From: Verrucomicrobium spinosum
GTDB lineage: Bacteria > Verrucomicrobiota > Verrucomicrobiia > JADLBR01 > JAIBCM01
DNA: 41,550 bases
Assembly: GCA_020718645.1 (NCBI GenBank)
Contig: DYRQ01000009.1
Location: 1-41,550 of the forward strand
Direction of reading: 5' to 3'
Shown here: positions 1-7,444 of the stretch, in pieces
Numbering within the stretch: the first letter of the stretch is position 1
Layout: the number at the start of each line of letters is the position of its first letter
The notes under the pieces: model-generated
Told to the model about the DNA's origin: nothing
Database searches by the model: none
Seen by the model: only the letters and a program-made list of their open reading frames with translations
Position numbers and translations under genes: made by a program

Positions 1-134
1 CCGACAATATGTTGCGCCATTTCCATCAACACAAAAATGCCTATTATGCCTAAATGTAGGAAGAGCGGGCTCGCCAAGCGTGCACGCAAAAGAGGCTGCA
101 TTCGGCAGCACAGAATGGGGGAATGTCGGGGCGA
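1..134. other. Window edge, no supported gene
   Basis: This stretch lies downstream of lysS. On the minus strand a possible start codon at 26 (a second ATG at 20) opens a frame that leaves the window after a few codons, without a clear ribosome binding site. That is too little to call a gene. No terminator hairpin with a T-run is visible after lysS. Confidence 0.4.
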
Positions 135-1553
135 TCAGCTTTGCCGGAGAAGCGGGAACAAGATGACATCACGGATGCTTTCGGCACCTGTCAGAGTCAT
201 CACTAAGCGGTCAATGCCAATGCCAACACCACCGGCCGGAGGCATACCATGCTCGAGGGCTGTGAGGAAATCTTCGTCGAGTTTGTGCTGCTCACCCCCG
301 GCTTGGTGCAGGAGGCGCTCACGCTGGACAACGGGGTCATTCAGCTCGCTGTAGCCAGGGGAGATTTCTGCGCCGTTGATGATGAGTTCGTAAACATCAA
401 CCAATGTTGGATCTTCGGCATTCTGCTTGGCTAAGGGGACTAGTTCGACCGGCAGATGCGTGTAGAAGACAGGGTTGACCGTTTTGGCTTCAACGAGCTT
501 TTCAAAAATCTGGTTGGTCACTTCAAAATCTTCGAGCCCTGGGATAATTTCGACACCGAGGCTTGTGGCTCGCTCTTTGCGTTGTTCCGGAGAAATATCG
601 AACCAGTCCGCACCGGCTACTTCGCGAATGACATCGCGGTATTTCTTGCGGGGCCAAGGGCGGGTCCAGTCAATCGACCCCTGATAGCCGGTCACCTCCA
701 CGAGATGGGAGATCAGACCCTCGACCAGATCGGCCATAATCTCGAAATCGGCGTAAGCCTGATAGATCTCGAGCATAGTAAACTCTGGGTTGTGCTTGCG
801 TGAGATACCTTCGTTGCGAAAATTGCGGTTGATCTCATAAACTTTCTCGAGCCCACCCACGAGGAGGCGTTTGAGGTAGAGTTCTGGGGCAATGCGCAGG
901 TAGAGCTTCATGTCGAGCGCGTTGTGGTGCGTCTGGAAAGGCTGCGCTGCCGCTCCGCCGGCCACAGGCTGCATCATGGGCGTCTCCACCTCGCTGAAGC
1001 CCTTGGCGTCGAGCTGGGCGCGAATTTCACGGATAATCTGGATGCGTTTTTTGAAGACATCCAACACCTGCGGATTGCTGACTAGGTCCAGGTATCTCTG
1101 GCGGTAGCGGACTTCGACATCTTCGAGCCCACACCATTTATCGGGCAGAGGCCGGATAGATTTCGCAAGCACCGAGAGAGAGGAAACACGGATGGAGTGC
1201 TCACCGGTTTTCGTTGTGAAAAGCGTGCCTTCGACCCCGAGGAAATCACCCATGTCCACCTGCTTGAGCATCTCGAAGGCAGCCTCACCCATCTCATTTT
1301 TATGGAGAAAAATCTGAACACGCCCCGTGCTATCTTGAAGGTGAGCAAACTGGGTTTTACCCATATCACGGCGGGTGATCATGCGCCCCGCATAGCGAAC
1401 CTGGCGCCCTTCCTGAAACTGGGAGAGACAGGTGGCAGCAGTATCGGTGGTATCGAATCGTCCCCCATAAGGGGTGGCTCCAGACTCCAGCAGCTTGGCA
1501 CGCTTGGTCAACCTTTGCTCGATCAGTGCATTCGTCTCATTCATCATAGTCAT
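135..1553 (-). CDS. lysS: Lysyl-tRNA synthetase, class II
   Basis: Charges tRNA-Lys with lysine in an ATP-dependent reaction in the cytoplasm. The 472-residue protein has the class II LysRS plan: an N-terminal OB-fold anticodon-binding domain (roughly residues 40-150, with RDMGKTQFAHLQD), then the catalytic core with motif 2 (RNEGISRKHNPEFTMLE) and the C-terminal motif 3 (GIGIDRLVM) close to the end. Length is normal for bacterial LysS. The open frame continues upstream to a GTG at 1607, but those 18 residues precede the usual LysRS N-terminus, so I prefer the ATG at 1553, followed by TMMNETNAL. No strong Shine-Dalgarno is seen at either start. It stands alone, 143 bases beyond the end of the HDOD gene. 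Identity is very secure; only the exact start is uncertain. Confidence 0.96.
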   Translation of the reverse strand: MTMMNETNALIEQRLTKRAKLLESGATPYGGRFDTTDTAATCLSQFQEGRQVRYAGRMITRRDMGKTQFAHLQDSTGRVQIFLHKNEMGEAAFEMLKQVDMGDFLGVEGTLFTTKTGEHSIRVSSLSVLAKSIRPLPDKWCGLEDVEVRYRQRYLDLVSNPQVLDVFKKRIQIIREIRAQLDAKGFSEVETPMMQPVAGGAAAQPFQTHHNALDMKLYLRIAPELYLKRLLVGGLEKVYEINRNFRNEGISRKHNPEFTMLEIYQAYADFEIMADLVEGLISHLVEVTGYQGSIDWTRPWPRKKYRDVIREVAGADWFDISPEQRKERATSLGVEIIPGLEDFEVTNQIFEKLVEAKTVNPVFYTHLPVELVPLAKQNAEDPTLVDVYELIINGAEISPGYSELNDPVVQRERLLHQAGGEQHKLDEDFLTALEHGMPPAGGVGIGIDRLVMTLTGAESIRDVILFPLLRQS

Positions 1554-1696
1554 GGATATGTAATGGCAGCGAGGCGCAAGGGCAAACAAGAATCCTCCGG
1601 AGGGCACAGGTTCTTGACCTACAACCTCACGGCGCCGGGATCAAACACAGTCCTATTGCAGGGGGCTCCAATCCATTGAGGAACCAAGACCTGAGG

Positions 1697-2596
1697 TTAT
1701 GACTTGGATTTTTTTGATGGTGCAGCGTGGGAATCGTTGGGCGAATCAGACGGCAACAGCACTGACACTGTGTCGAGGAATTTCGCTTGCAGCTCGTTGG
1801 CGATTACAGGGAGTTCTGACTCCTCCATGTCGAGTATGTCCCAGGCGCCCCCATTAATCGGGGGAACACAGAGTTCGCCACTGCTACCCAACTCAAGGGC
1901 ATGCACCAAGGCATCCGCGATGTGAACGGCGGCGCATTCGAATGGGTGATCCGTGATGGTGACCCACTTGTGATGATTGGCCATGCACTCTGCCAATCCC
2001 TGAGGCAACTTCCACAGCTCAAACAAAGCCCGGCCAACATCGGTGTGATCGAACCCGATCTCCTCTTTTTCAAGCTGGTAGAGCGGCTTGCAACTCTTGG
2101 GAGAGACACGAATGATTTCAGCCATTTTCTCTGGTAGCTGATGTAGCAGCACGAGGCGGCCCAGATCGTGCATCAGACCCATCAAGAAAAACCTTTCGCC
2201 CATCCCCTTGTCTCGGGCTTTGGCCAAAAGCTGCGTGCCCAAACCGACAGCGATGCTGTGGCGCCAAAAATCCTCAATGCGCAAAACTTTTTGAGGCAAG
2301 CCGCGGAAACGGGAAACTATCACTGTCGTCTGAACCAGATCTCCGACATTTTTTGTGCCCACCCGCATCACAGCCTCGGTCACGGTCTCCAGTGGGCTCG
2401 ACACGGCAAATAGGGGAGAGTTTGCGAGGCGTATGAGCCTTGCGGCAATCACAGGATCCTGACAGATAGCCGCAGAAATATCCTCGGCACTGGCTCCAGG
2501 ATTTTGGATCAGATCCATAACGGCATGGTAAACCGCTGGAGGTGAATAGAGCGACTCTGCTGCCTGAACCAGTTTGCGAGGAGTTACTTTTTGCAT
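1697..2596 (-). CDS. HDOD domain signalling protein
   Basis: A 299-residue soluble protein that is mostly a single HDOD domain (about residues 8-215), a relative of HD phosphohydrolases that usually acts in signal output or protein interaction rather than as an enzyme. Visible hallmarks are SPPAVYHAVMDLIQNP near the N-terminus, the alternating helical repeats, and an HD-like MGLMHDLGRLVLL around residue 145. The last 25 residues are polar and Ser/Lys-rich. The start overlaps the end of the upstream small gene by 13 bases, so the two are probably translated together. HDOD proteins often connect to two-component or c-di-GMP signalling and motility, but nothing here fixes the pathway. The family call is firm, the function is not known. 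Confidence 0.85.
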   Translation of the reverse strand: MQKVTPRKLVQAAESLYSPPAVYHAVMDLIQNPGASAEDISAAICQDPVIAARLIRLANSPLFAVSSPLETVTEAVMRVGTKNVGDLVQTTVIVSRFRGLPQKVLRIEDFWRHSIAVGLGTQLLAKARDKGMGERFFLMGLMHDLGRLVLLHQLPEKMAEIIRVSPKSCKPLYQLEKEEIGFDHTDVGRALFELWKLPQGLAECMANHHKWVTITDHPFECAAVHIADALVHALELGSSGELCVPPINGGAWDILDMEESELPVIANELQAKFLDTVSVLLPSDSPNDSHAAPSKKSKS

Positions 2597-2925
2597 GACA
2601 ACGCAAATTTTCTCGAGCTTTGTTGTTTGAACAAACTGATCTCGTAGAGAGCCTGGACAACACCCATGTCCTTATCGCAATGGCGAAAAAGAAAATCAGT
2701 ATATCTTTTCACCTGCTCCATCTGCTCGTCATCCACAGCGGATGGCTCATCCGCCTTGGCACAGGGAAAAATCTTAATGATAGAGATACCCCGTTTTTTT
2801 AAGGAAGAGATGATTTTGGCATTCAAAACAGCCCCAGCAAAAATGAGAGCCTGCCCTGACTCATCTACCACATCAGCAGCTACCACCTGTCCGGCAGCAG
2901 CCTCGGAGATCGGGATATCATGCAT
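2584..2925 (-). CDS. Small conserved-looking protein paired with HDOD gene
   Basis: A 113-residue soluble protein with no signal peptide or membrane segment. Residues 8-50 (pattern VVAADVVDESGQALIFAGAV followed by ISSLKKRGISIIKIF) resemble the short beta-rich segment found N-terminal to many HD-GYP phosphodiesterases. The second half is helical and acidic. An in-frame TTG four codons upstream (2937) is possible, but the ATG at 2925 is preferred. It overlaps the HDOD gene by 13 bases in a different frame, which makes an operon likely. One reading is that it is the detached sensory or regulatory half of a signalling protein whose other half is the HDOD protein. That is inference; I do not recognise the family with certainty. 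Confidence 0.7.
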   Translation of the reverse strand: MHDIPISEAAAGQVVAADVVDESGQALIFAGAVLNAKIISSLKKRGISIIKIFPCAKADEPSAVDDEQMEQVKRYTDFLFRHCDKDMGVVQALYEISLFKQQSSRKFALSCKK

Positions 2926-2975
2926 ACTATTATGCAAAGAGTCTTTGCCACAGAACGAGTGCTCGGCGCAAGCGC

Positions 2976-3001
2976 AAAAAAAGCTCCCTACTCGAGGGAG
3001 C
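2976..3001 (-). terminator. Rho-independent terminator after the secreted Q/N-rich gene
   Basis: Read on the minus strand, a GCTCCC / GGGAGC stem with a 7-base loop (2983-3001) is followed by seven T (2982-2976). It lies 32 bases after the stop codon of the gene ending at 3033 and upstream of the small gene at 2925. It therefore separates the two transcription units. Confidence 0.88.
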
Positions 3002-3032
3002 CATGATTTTCAAGAGGAAGGGTAACCCAAAC

Positions 3033-3788
3033 TCAAGACGCCGGTGGATTCGGGGTAGGCGACGTCACAGGATTTACTGGTGAAGCTGACGGCGCAGGCG
3101 TAGGAGACGCAGTAGCTTGACTGACTGGAAACATTGCTGAATCATTGATTCCACTATTCTGAGTATTAAAGAAATCGGTGTGCTGCTGGCGAATATCATC
3201 TAGTTCAAGTGCCGGGACTTGATCGTTATTATTCTGTTGGTTCTGTCCCGTAGCAGGCTGATTTGCTGGCGTGTTAGAGCCATTGACAGCAAAAGAAGCT
3301 CCAGGATTTACTGGTTGACCATTGACGCTCACGCCACCCGCCAGACCAGCGGACACTGTGGTCAACACTCCGTTTTGCATTCTCATGGTCGCTGTGCTGT
3401 TAGGTTGCAGAGCTACTTGTGTCACACGATTTCCAGTTTGTATATTAAGCGATACTCCACTGCTCCCTGGAGAAGGCGTCACGATGAGCGCTGGCTGGCC
3501 ATCTGCACCCCTACCAAAGCTCAGCACAAAAGATTGACCATTGACCTGCACGGTCTGACCAATCGTGCCAAGAGGAAATGTTTGCGGGGCACCTCCCTGT
3601 CCTTGAACAATGACTTGATCACCTTGAATCTGAATAGTCGGTGGGTTTTGACTTGCTGTAGGACTCGAATTAGCGACAGGCCGCTGATTCCCCTGAGGCT
3701 CCTGCCGAGGCTGCCGAGGCTGCTGCTGCGCCGAAACCATCATGACAGCACTAATCAGTGCCACACTAGCGAGTAAAATTCTTTTCAT
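3033..3788 (-). CDS. Secreted Q/N/P-rich low-complexity protein
   Basis: A 251-residue protein with a clear Sec signal peptide at the preferred start (MKRILLASVALISAVMMVSA, then QQQPRQ). The frame extends upstream to a TTG at 3818, but the signal peptide argues for the ATG at 3788. The mature part opens with a Gln/Arg/Pro-rich segment. A middle part (about 55-175) contains repeated short phrases built around VNGQ (QVNGQSFVLSF, GVSVNGQPVNPG), suggesting small beta-strand repeats. A tail of Ser/Pro/Thr/Ala follows. No enzyme motif is visible. It has its own terminator downstream and is 80 bases from the glucosaminidase gene. I do not recognise a family; a periplasmic or surface structural protein is possible. 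Confidence 0.75.
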   Translation of the reverse strand: MKRILLASVALISAVMMVSAQQQPRQPRQEPQGNQRPVANSSPTASQNPPTIQIQGDQVIVQGQGGAPQTFPLGTIGQTVQVNGQSFVLSFGRGADGQPALIVTPSPGSSGVSLNIQTGNRVTQVALQPNSTATMRMQNGVLTTVSAGLAGGVSVNGQPVNPGASFAVNGSNTPANQPATGQNQQNNNDQVPALELDDIRQQHTDFFNTQNSGINDSAMFPVSQATASPTPAPSASPVNPVTSPTPNPPAS

Positions 3789-3868
3789 AGCTTCATTAAT
3801 TTCTCGATTTTCTTTCAAATAGTCAAGTTTTTGTTCGTTTTTTTTTCAGGGGTTTATCCCTGCAAAAT

Positions 3869-4738
3869 CTACCCTTCAAAAAGGGTTTTAGCATTTTCGA
3901 CGACAGGCATTTCGTCTTTGCCGGCATCGAGGATAGCTTCCAGCTCCTTGAGTCCGTGACGATTCATGATGTTGCGAATACTGGGCAGGTAGCTGCTATC
4001 TGGGCAGTAGCCGGCATCGAGGAGACAGCGCACAAAACCTTCGCCACTTGGCTGGCGGAAGGCTTGGTCGTAGCGGTCACTGCGCTTCAGGAATTGGGAA
4101 AAGCCCAAGAACCCTTCGTAGAGATCGCTGTAGGCGCGAAAATTTGCACGGGTCAGCACCCCGCTATCACGGGTGGGCATACTCTCGGCGACATCGCCTT
4201 TCCAATCAGAAAACGCTTTCATGCCGAAATAATTGTGATGCTGCTTAGCTAGTTGGCTTTTCCCATAGCCACTCTCATGAATTGCCATGGCAACAACGGC
4301 GCTGGCAGGAATATTTTCTTTGATTTGCAGCCGCATGGCCTGGGGCAGTGCAGTCTCGAGAAACCGGCGCTCTTCGCCTGATGCCGTGGCCAATATCCGT
4401 GCAATGACCTTACCGATCCGCACGACATCGGCTGGGGATTTATCCTGAAACTCCACGAGACGGGAGATGGTGGAGTCCATCTCGCGAATTTTGTCCTGTT
4501 GCTCGAAGGACGACTGCATAAGCGAGTAGTTCACCGTGACGCTGGCTTGGAAAAAGCCCCATACGAGATAACCTATAGCCAAGGTGGCGACATTGGAAGC
4601 TGCCAGCACCCCAAAGAGCCCGAACCGCTTCCAGAATTGCTTCGCAGCGGAAGGCTCGTGGTGCCACATGCCGTCGCGGATGGCTCCAGTCAAATCAACC
4701 GGGCGATCCTGCGCTATTGCATAAAGTGGTTTATCCAT
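3869..4738 (-). CDS. Membrane-anchored glucosaminidase (FlgJ / LYZ2-type peptidoglycan hydrolase)
   Basis: A 289-residue protein expected to cut the glycan strands of peptidoglycan. It has a cytoplasmic N-terminus of about 40 residues, one membrane segment (about 42-64), a helical linker, and a C-terminal glucosaminidase domain (about 125-275). The family signature is visible: PASAVVAMAIHESGYGKS with the likely catalytic Glu155, then NYFGMKAFSDWKG. Two Cys residues in the RCLLDAGYCPDSSY segment could form a disulfide. The start at 4738 is an ATG with an AAGGA-like site in a purine-rich leader. The domain is shared with FlgJ, which makes a hole for the flagellar rod, and a flagellin gene lies 1.6 kb away. 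There are no other flagellar genes here, so a general wall-remodelling role is equally possible. Confidence 0.85.
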   Translation of the reverse strand: MDKPLYAIAQDRPVDLTGAIRDGMWHHEPSAAKQFWKRFGLFGVLAASNVATLAIGYLVWGFFQASVTVNYSLMQSSFEQQDKIREMDSTISRLVEFQDKSPADVVRIGKVIARILATASGEERRFLETALPQAMRLQIKENIPASAVVAMAIHESGYGKSQLAKQHHNYFGMKAFSDWKGDVAESMPTRDSGVLTRANFRAYSDLYEGFLGFSQFLKRSDRYDQAFRQPSGEGFVRCLLDAGYCPDSSYLPSIRNIMNRHGLKELEAILDAGKDEMPVVENAKTLFEG

Positions 4739-5163
4739 ATTCTTTTTTTCCTTTTTTCTCTTCTTGTCAGCCTGGGTTGCCCCTCCAAGTTCCCAAGAAG
4801 TTGGTGCCTTTGTAGGTTTGAACCAGCCTTTGACAATAAAAAAAATCGGTTTTTATCAATTCATGTGAAATAACAGATTTTGAAGAATTCGTATATGCCT
4901 CTCGCTCTAAGAGAAATATTTTTATGATTTAATTCCTTCATAAAAAAATTCATTTAAAAAAATCCCTCCCCTCCTAGGCATCTCCAGCAGGCCTTGCTGT
5001 CCCCCCCCCTGAAAAAATATTTTAAAAAAGTGAGATTATTTTGAACGATGTGGAGTGAACCTTTGTCTTAACCAGTAGAAAGTTTCATTCTCCTCCTTGA
5101 CCCGAGTCTCACCAACTCGGGTTTTTTTCTTTATACCTAGTTTGCCAGAGCTAAGGTGGCCGT
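4739..5163. other. 425-bp AT-rich gap with promoter-like site and terminator; possible small RNA or leader
   Basis: No protein-coding frame is supported. On the plus strand there is a perfect -35 (TTGACA, 4830-4835) with a weak -10 (TATCAA, 4854-4859) 18 bases later. An intrinsic terminator follows at 5101-5127. Between them are a CAGCA/TGCTG hairpin (near 4985-4999), a run of nine C (5001-5009), and a GTGAGA (5030-5035) that is complementary to the TCTCAC in the terminator loop (5107-5112). This would fit a transcript of about 260 bases, either a free small RNA or an attenuated leader of the exonuclease gene at 5164. It matches no RNA family that I recognise. Confidence 0.4.
5101..5127 (+). 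terminator. Intrinsic terminator upstream of the exonuclease gene
   Basis: A CCCGAG / CTCGGG stem with a 9-base loop is followed directly by seven T. No plus-strand gene lies upstream for it to terminate, so it implies an unannotated transcript from the preceding gap, or attenuation of the gene starting 37 bases later. Confidence 0.85.
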
Positions 5164-5697
5164 GTGGAAAATGTGATTTACTTTGACTTGGAGACCCAGA
5201 AAACCTTCCAGCAGGTAGGACAGGGACGACACGGCGACCTGAAAATATCGCTCGCAGTGACTCACACTCTCAAGGACAAGGCCTATCATATTTGGAAAGA
5301 GGAAGATGTGGACGAACTCGTCAGTCATCTTTTCAAGGCCGATCTGGTGGTGGGCTATAATCTGATCGAGTTCGACTACCGCGTGCTGGCCAGCTATACC
5401 ATCCTCGACCTGACCCAGATCCCGACACTCGACCTGATGCTCAAAGCTCAAGAGTCGCTGGGACACAGGGTCAAGTTAGACAGCATCGCCACGGCAACCT
5501 TTGGCTTTGGCAAAACTGGGGATGGACTCGATGCTGTGAAATGGTTCCAGCAGGGCAAGTGGCTCGAAATCGCTGAGTATTGCTGCTACGATGTCAAGGT
5601 GACCCGGATGGTGCACGAATTCGCCCAGCAGCATGGCAAGCTCTACTATTTCCCAAAAAACGACCCTCAACCGAGGTCTTTTCCAATCAGCCTGTAA
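5164..5697 (+). CDS. DEDDy-type 3'-5' exonuclease (ribonuclease H-like fold)
   Basis: A 177-residue single-domain nuclease of the DnaQ-like superfamily. The four metal-binding acidic residues can be placed: D8 and E10 in IYFDLET (exo I), D71 in GYNLIEFDYRVL (exo II), and D143 in AEYCCYDVKVT (exo III). Y139 four residues before D143 marks the DEDDy subtype. The start is a GTG with an in-frame stop 12 bases upstream and a good AAGGTGG site 4 bases before it, so this start is well fixed. Related stand-alone proteins resemble YprB and helicase-linked exonuclease domains. The DNA or RNA substrate cannot be told from sequence. The 3' end overlaps the convergent Nudix gene by 11 bases. Confidence 0.85.
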   Translation: MENVIYFDLETQKTFQQVGQGRHGDLKISLAVTHTLKDKAYHIWKEEDVDELVSHLFKADLVVGYNLIEFDYRVLASYTILDLTQIPTLDLMLKAQESLGHRVKLDSIATATFGFGKTGDGLDAVKWFQQGKWLEIAEYCCYDVKVTRMVHEFAQQHGKLYYFPKNDPQPRSFPISL

Positions 5698-6202
5698 TCG
5701 GATCAACACGGAACTCGGTCATGGTCTCCCCATCAAACCGAAACCAGCCGACAAACCCCCGCCCTGCTAGGAGGTGAGGAAACCAAAGTTGGTCGTCCTG
5801 CCACATCTGCTCATAAGGGATCGCATCCACAGAACACCACAGTGGCTTCGCTTCGTCAGTCTCAATAGGCTCGAGCAAACCATCAGGGCGAGCCGTAAAC
5901 ACAGAACACAGGAGAGAGTAACCGTCCGCAAACTGAAAATGCAGCTCGCCGGACCAGTCCACAGAGGGAATATCGAGACCGACCTCCTCGCGAGTCTCGC
6001 GAATCGCAGCTTGTGCCGGAGTCTCCCCTAGCTCAATCCGTCCGCCTGGCCCATTGATTTTTCCAGCGCCAAGCCCCCGTTTTTTGTGGATGAGTAACAC
6101 TTCTTCCCCCCTGAATACAAAAAGGAGCACGCCGCGCTCTTTCGGCTTCCAGTTGTGCCATCCAGTTGGCGGCAGAATATTCCTTACCCTGTCTTCAGTC
6201 AT
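5687..6202 (-). CDS. Nudix hydrolase, MutT/MTH1-like
   Basis: A 171-residue pyrophosphohydrolase. The complete Nudix box GX5EX7REUXEEXGU is present at residues 54-76 (GGRIELGE ... RETREEVGL), preceded by LGAGKINGPGG, a context typical of 8-oxo-dGTP and oxidised-purine diphosphatases of the MTH1 group. It probably cleans the nucleotide pool or cleaves another nucleoside diphosphate derivative in the cytoplasm. The start is unusual: AAGGAGG stands only one base before the ATG at 6202, which is too close for normal initiation. The frame continues upstream to a TTG at 6235, giving an 11-residue longer protein. I prefer the ATG because family members begin near it. It converges on the exonuclease gene with an 11-base overlap. 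Confidence 0.88.
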   Translation of the reverse strand: MTEDRVRNILPPTGWHNWKPKERGVLLFVFRGEEVLLIHKKRGLGAGKINGPGGRIELGETPAQAAIRETREEVGLDIPSVDWSGELHFQFADGYSLLCSVFTARPDGLLEPIETDEAKPLWCSVDAIPYEQMWQDDQLWFPHLLAGRGFVGWFRFDGETMTEFRVDPITG

Positions 6203-6312
6203 GCCTCCTTGTGCGACAAACGAGGAAACCGACAACTATTTTATTGCACCCCAGTGCAGATCGCAGAAAATGACAAGCGCTGCGAAACAGATCCAATTAA
6301 ACTTTTAGAAGT

Positions 6313-6328
6313 TGGCTTGCGGCTTGCT
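6313..6328 (+). promoter_or_regulatory. Sigma-54 (RpoN)-type promoter of the flagellin gene
   Basis: TGGCTTGCGGCTTGCT matches the consensus TGGCACG-N4-TTGCW at 12 of 14 fixed... informative positions apart from two bases (A and C at positions 5 and 6). The invariant GG and GC dinucleotides have the correct spacing. The predicted transcription start is near 6340, about 20 bases before the flagellin ATG at 6361. Sigma-54 control of late flagellar genes is common in other phyla. Caution: the site consists of two copies of GGCTTGC in tandem, so part of the match may be chance. Confidence 0.6.
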
Positions 6329-6360
6329 GAATGATTAAGAAATAGGAGTCACCACAAATT

Positions 6361-7158
6361 ATGGCAACCATCGGCACGAATGTAGCGGCGCTCAACGCCT
6401 CGTTTTTTCTCACGCTCAATAATGAGTCGCTCACGAAGAATATCAAAAAGCTCTCCTCGGGCTCGCGCTTGGCCGACCCTGTGGATGACGCGGCAGGTGT
6501 CGCTGTCAGCGGTAAGCTCGATGCCTCGGTAAGAAGGCTTATAGCCGCCATCGAGGGTTCCCAAAATGTGATTTCCTTCGCCCAAACTGCCGATGGCTTC
6601 CTCCAGACGATCCAGCAGCAGCTCACCCGCATGAGCGAGCTGGCACAGAGGGCAACCAATGGTGCTTTTGGTTCCGCTGACCGCGCCAACTACGCCACCG
6701 AATTCGAGATCCTCAAAACCCAGATCGCCTCCATTGCTAGCAATGCCTCGTTCAACGGCACCTCCGTTTTTGTCAACGACTCGATTACTGTTGCCATCAA
6801 CGCGCAAGGCGGCGTGGACTCCTTCGCCCTCAGATCCATCTCCCTCGGCTTGGACACAGTCTCGATCAACACACTCCCGGCAGCCCAAGCAGCCATCAGC
6901 TCACTGACCAGTGCCCTATCTACCATCACCACCCGTCGGGCCGAGGTGAACTCGGACATTTCTAAGTTCAACTTCCATATCCAGAACATCCGCACGGAAA
7001 GAATCAATGTAGAAGCTGCCAATTCGCGCATCAAAGACCTCGATATAGCCGCTGAAAGCACCAGCCTCTCGAAAAACAACATCCTCCTCCAAGCCGCTAC
7101 AGCCATGCTGGCCCAAGCCAACACCTCTCAACAAGCCGTGCTTTCTCTATTGCGGTAG
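6361..7158 (+). CDS. fliC: Flagellin, short form
   Basis: A 265-residue flagellar filament subunit, exported by the flagellar type III system. The N-terminal D0/D1 helices (residues 1-140) carry the classic LSSGSRLADPVDDAAGVAVS segment and TADGFLQTIQQQLTRMSELA. The C-terminal D1/D0 helices (about 195-265) carry the RAEVNSDISKFNF and ANSRIKDLDIAAEST regions and end in a normal flagellin tail (NTSQQAVLSLLR). Between them are only about 50 residues, so the surface-exposed D2/D3 domains are missing. That is short but intact for a flagellin. AGGAG lies 12 bases before the ATG, and a sigma-54-like promoter precedes it. A terminator follows. No other flagellar genes are nearby, so this is a stand-alone locus. 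Confidence 0.95.
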   Translation: MATIGTNVAALNASFFLTLNNESLTKNIKKLSSGSRLADPVDDAAGVAVSGKLDASVRRLIAAIEGSQNVISFAQTADGFLQTIQQQLTRMSELAQRATNGAFGSADRANYATEFEILKTQIASIASNASFNGTSVFVNDSITVAINAQGGVDSFALRSISLGLDTVSINTLPAAQAAISSLTSALSTITTRRAEVNSDISKFNFHIQNIRTERINVEAANSRIKDLDIAAESTSLSKNNILLQAATAMLAQANTSQQAVLSLLR

Positions 7159-7190
7159 GCACAGAGCACACTCTTACATTTTTTTAGCCA

Positions 7191-7215
7191 ACCCTCCGTG
7201 ACTGGAGGGTTTTTT
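7191..7215 (+). terminator. Intrinsic terminator of the flagellin gene
   Basis: An ACCCTCC / GGAGGGT stem (7 bp) with a 6-base loop is followed by five more T, 32 bases after the flagellin stop codon. Confidence 0.92.
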
Positions 7216-7346
7216 GTAGATTCTGGACGCCAAGCCTTTATGCCGTCGGCGCCCAATTCCAAAATCGAGCGCAAGGAAAAAAACATCAAAAAACGATTTT
7301 TTTTATCTTGCGAGACTACTACTCATCGGTATTTTCAGCTCCCTAC

Positions 7347-7392
7347 ATACAACAGAATGTGTTTATTAAGATTTTTTCACAGGTTATTCACA
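7347..7392 (+). promoter_or_regulatory. Possible NrdR and DnaA sites upstream of nrdJ
   Basis: ATACAACAGAATGTGT (7347-7362) matches 12 of 16 positions of the NrdR box as I recall it (ACACWATATWTWGTGT). Downstream, TTTTTCACA (7373-7381) and TTATTCACA (7384-7392) lie 11 bases apart; the second is a perfect DnaA box (TTATNCACA) and the first differs at one position. NrdR and DnaA both regulate nrd genes in other bacteria. The usual tandem second NrdR box is not convincing here. A larger A/T-rich inverted repeat (GCAAG ... CTTGC, 7271-7311) lies further upstream. Confidence 0.4.
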
Positions 7393-7444
7393 GAGTTTAA
7401 GTTAGATTAATTAAATTAGGGATACAGAATAAAAAGGAGCTAGG

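Noticed and set aside
3847-3862. CAGGG/CCCTG hairpin next to a long T/A run
   Set aside because: On the minus strand the hairpin is followed by A, not T; on the plus strand the T-run precedes it. It does not work as an intrinsic terminator for either strand.
5001-5009. Run of nine C as a phase-variation tract
   Set aside because: It lies outside any coding frame and is not placed between promoter elements, so no switch can be supported.
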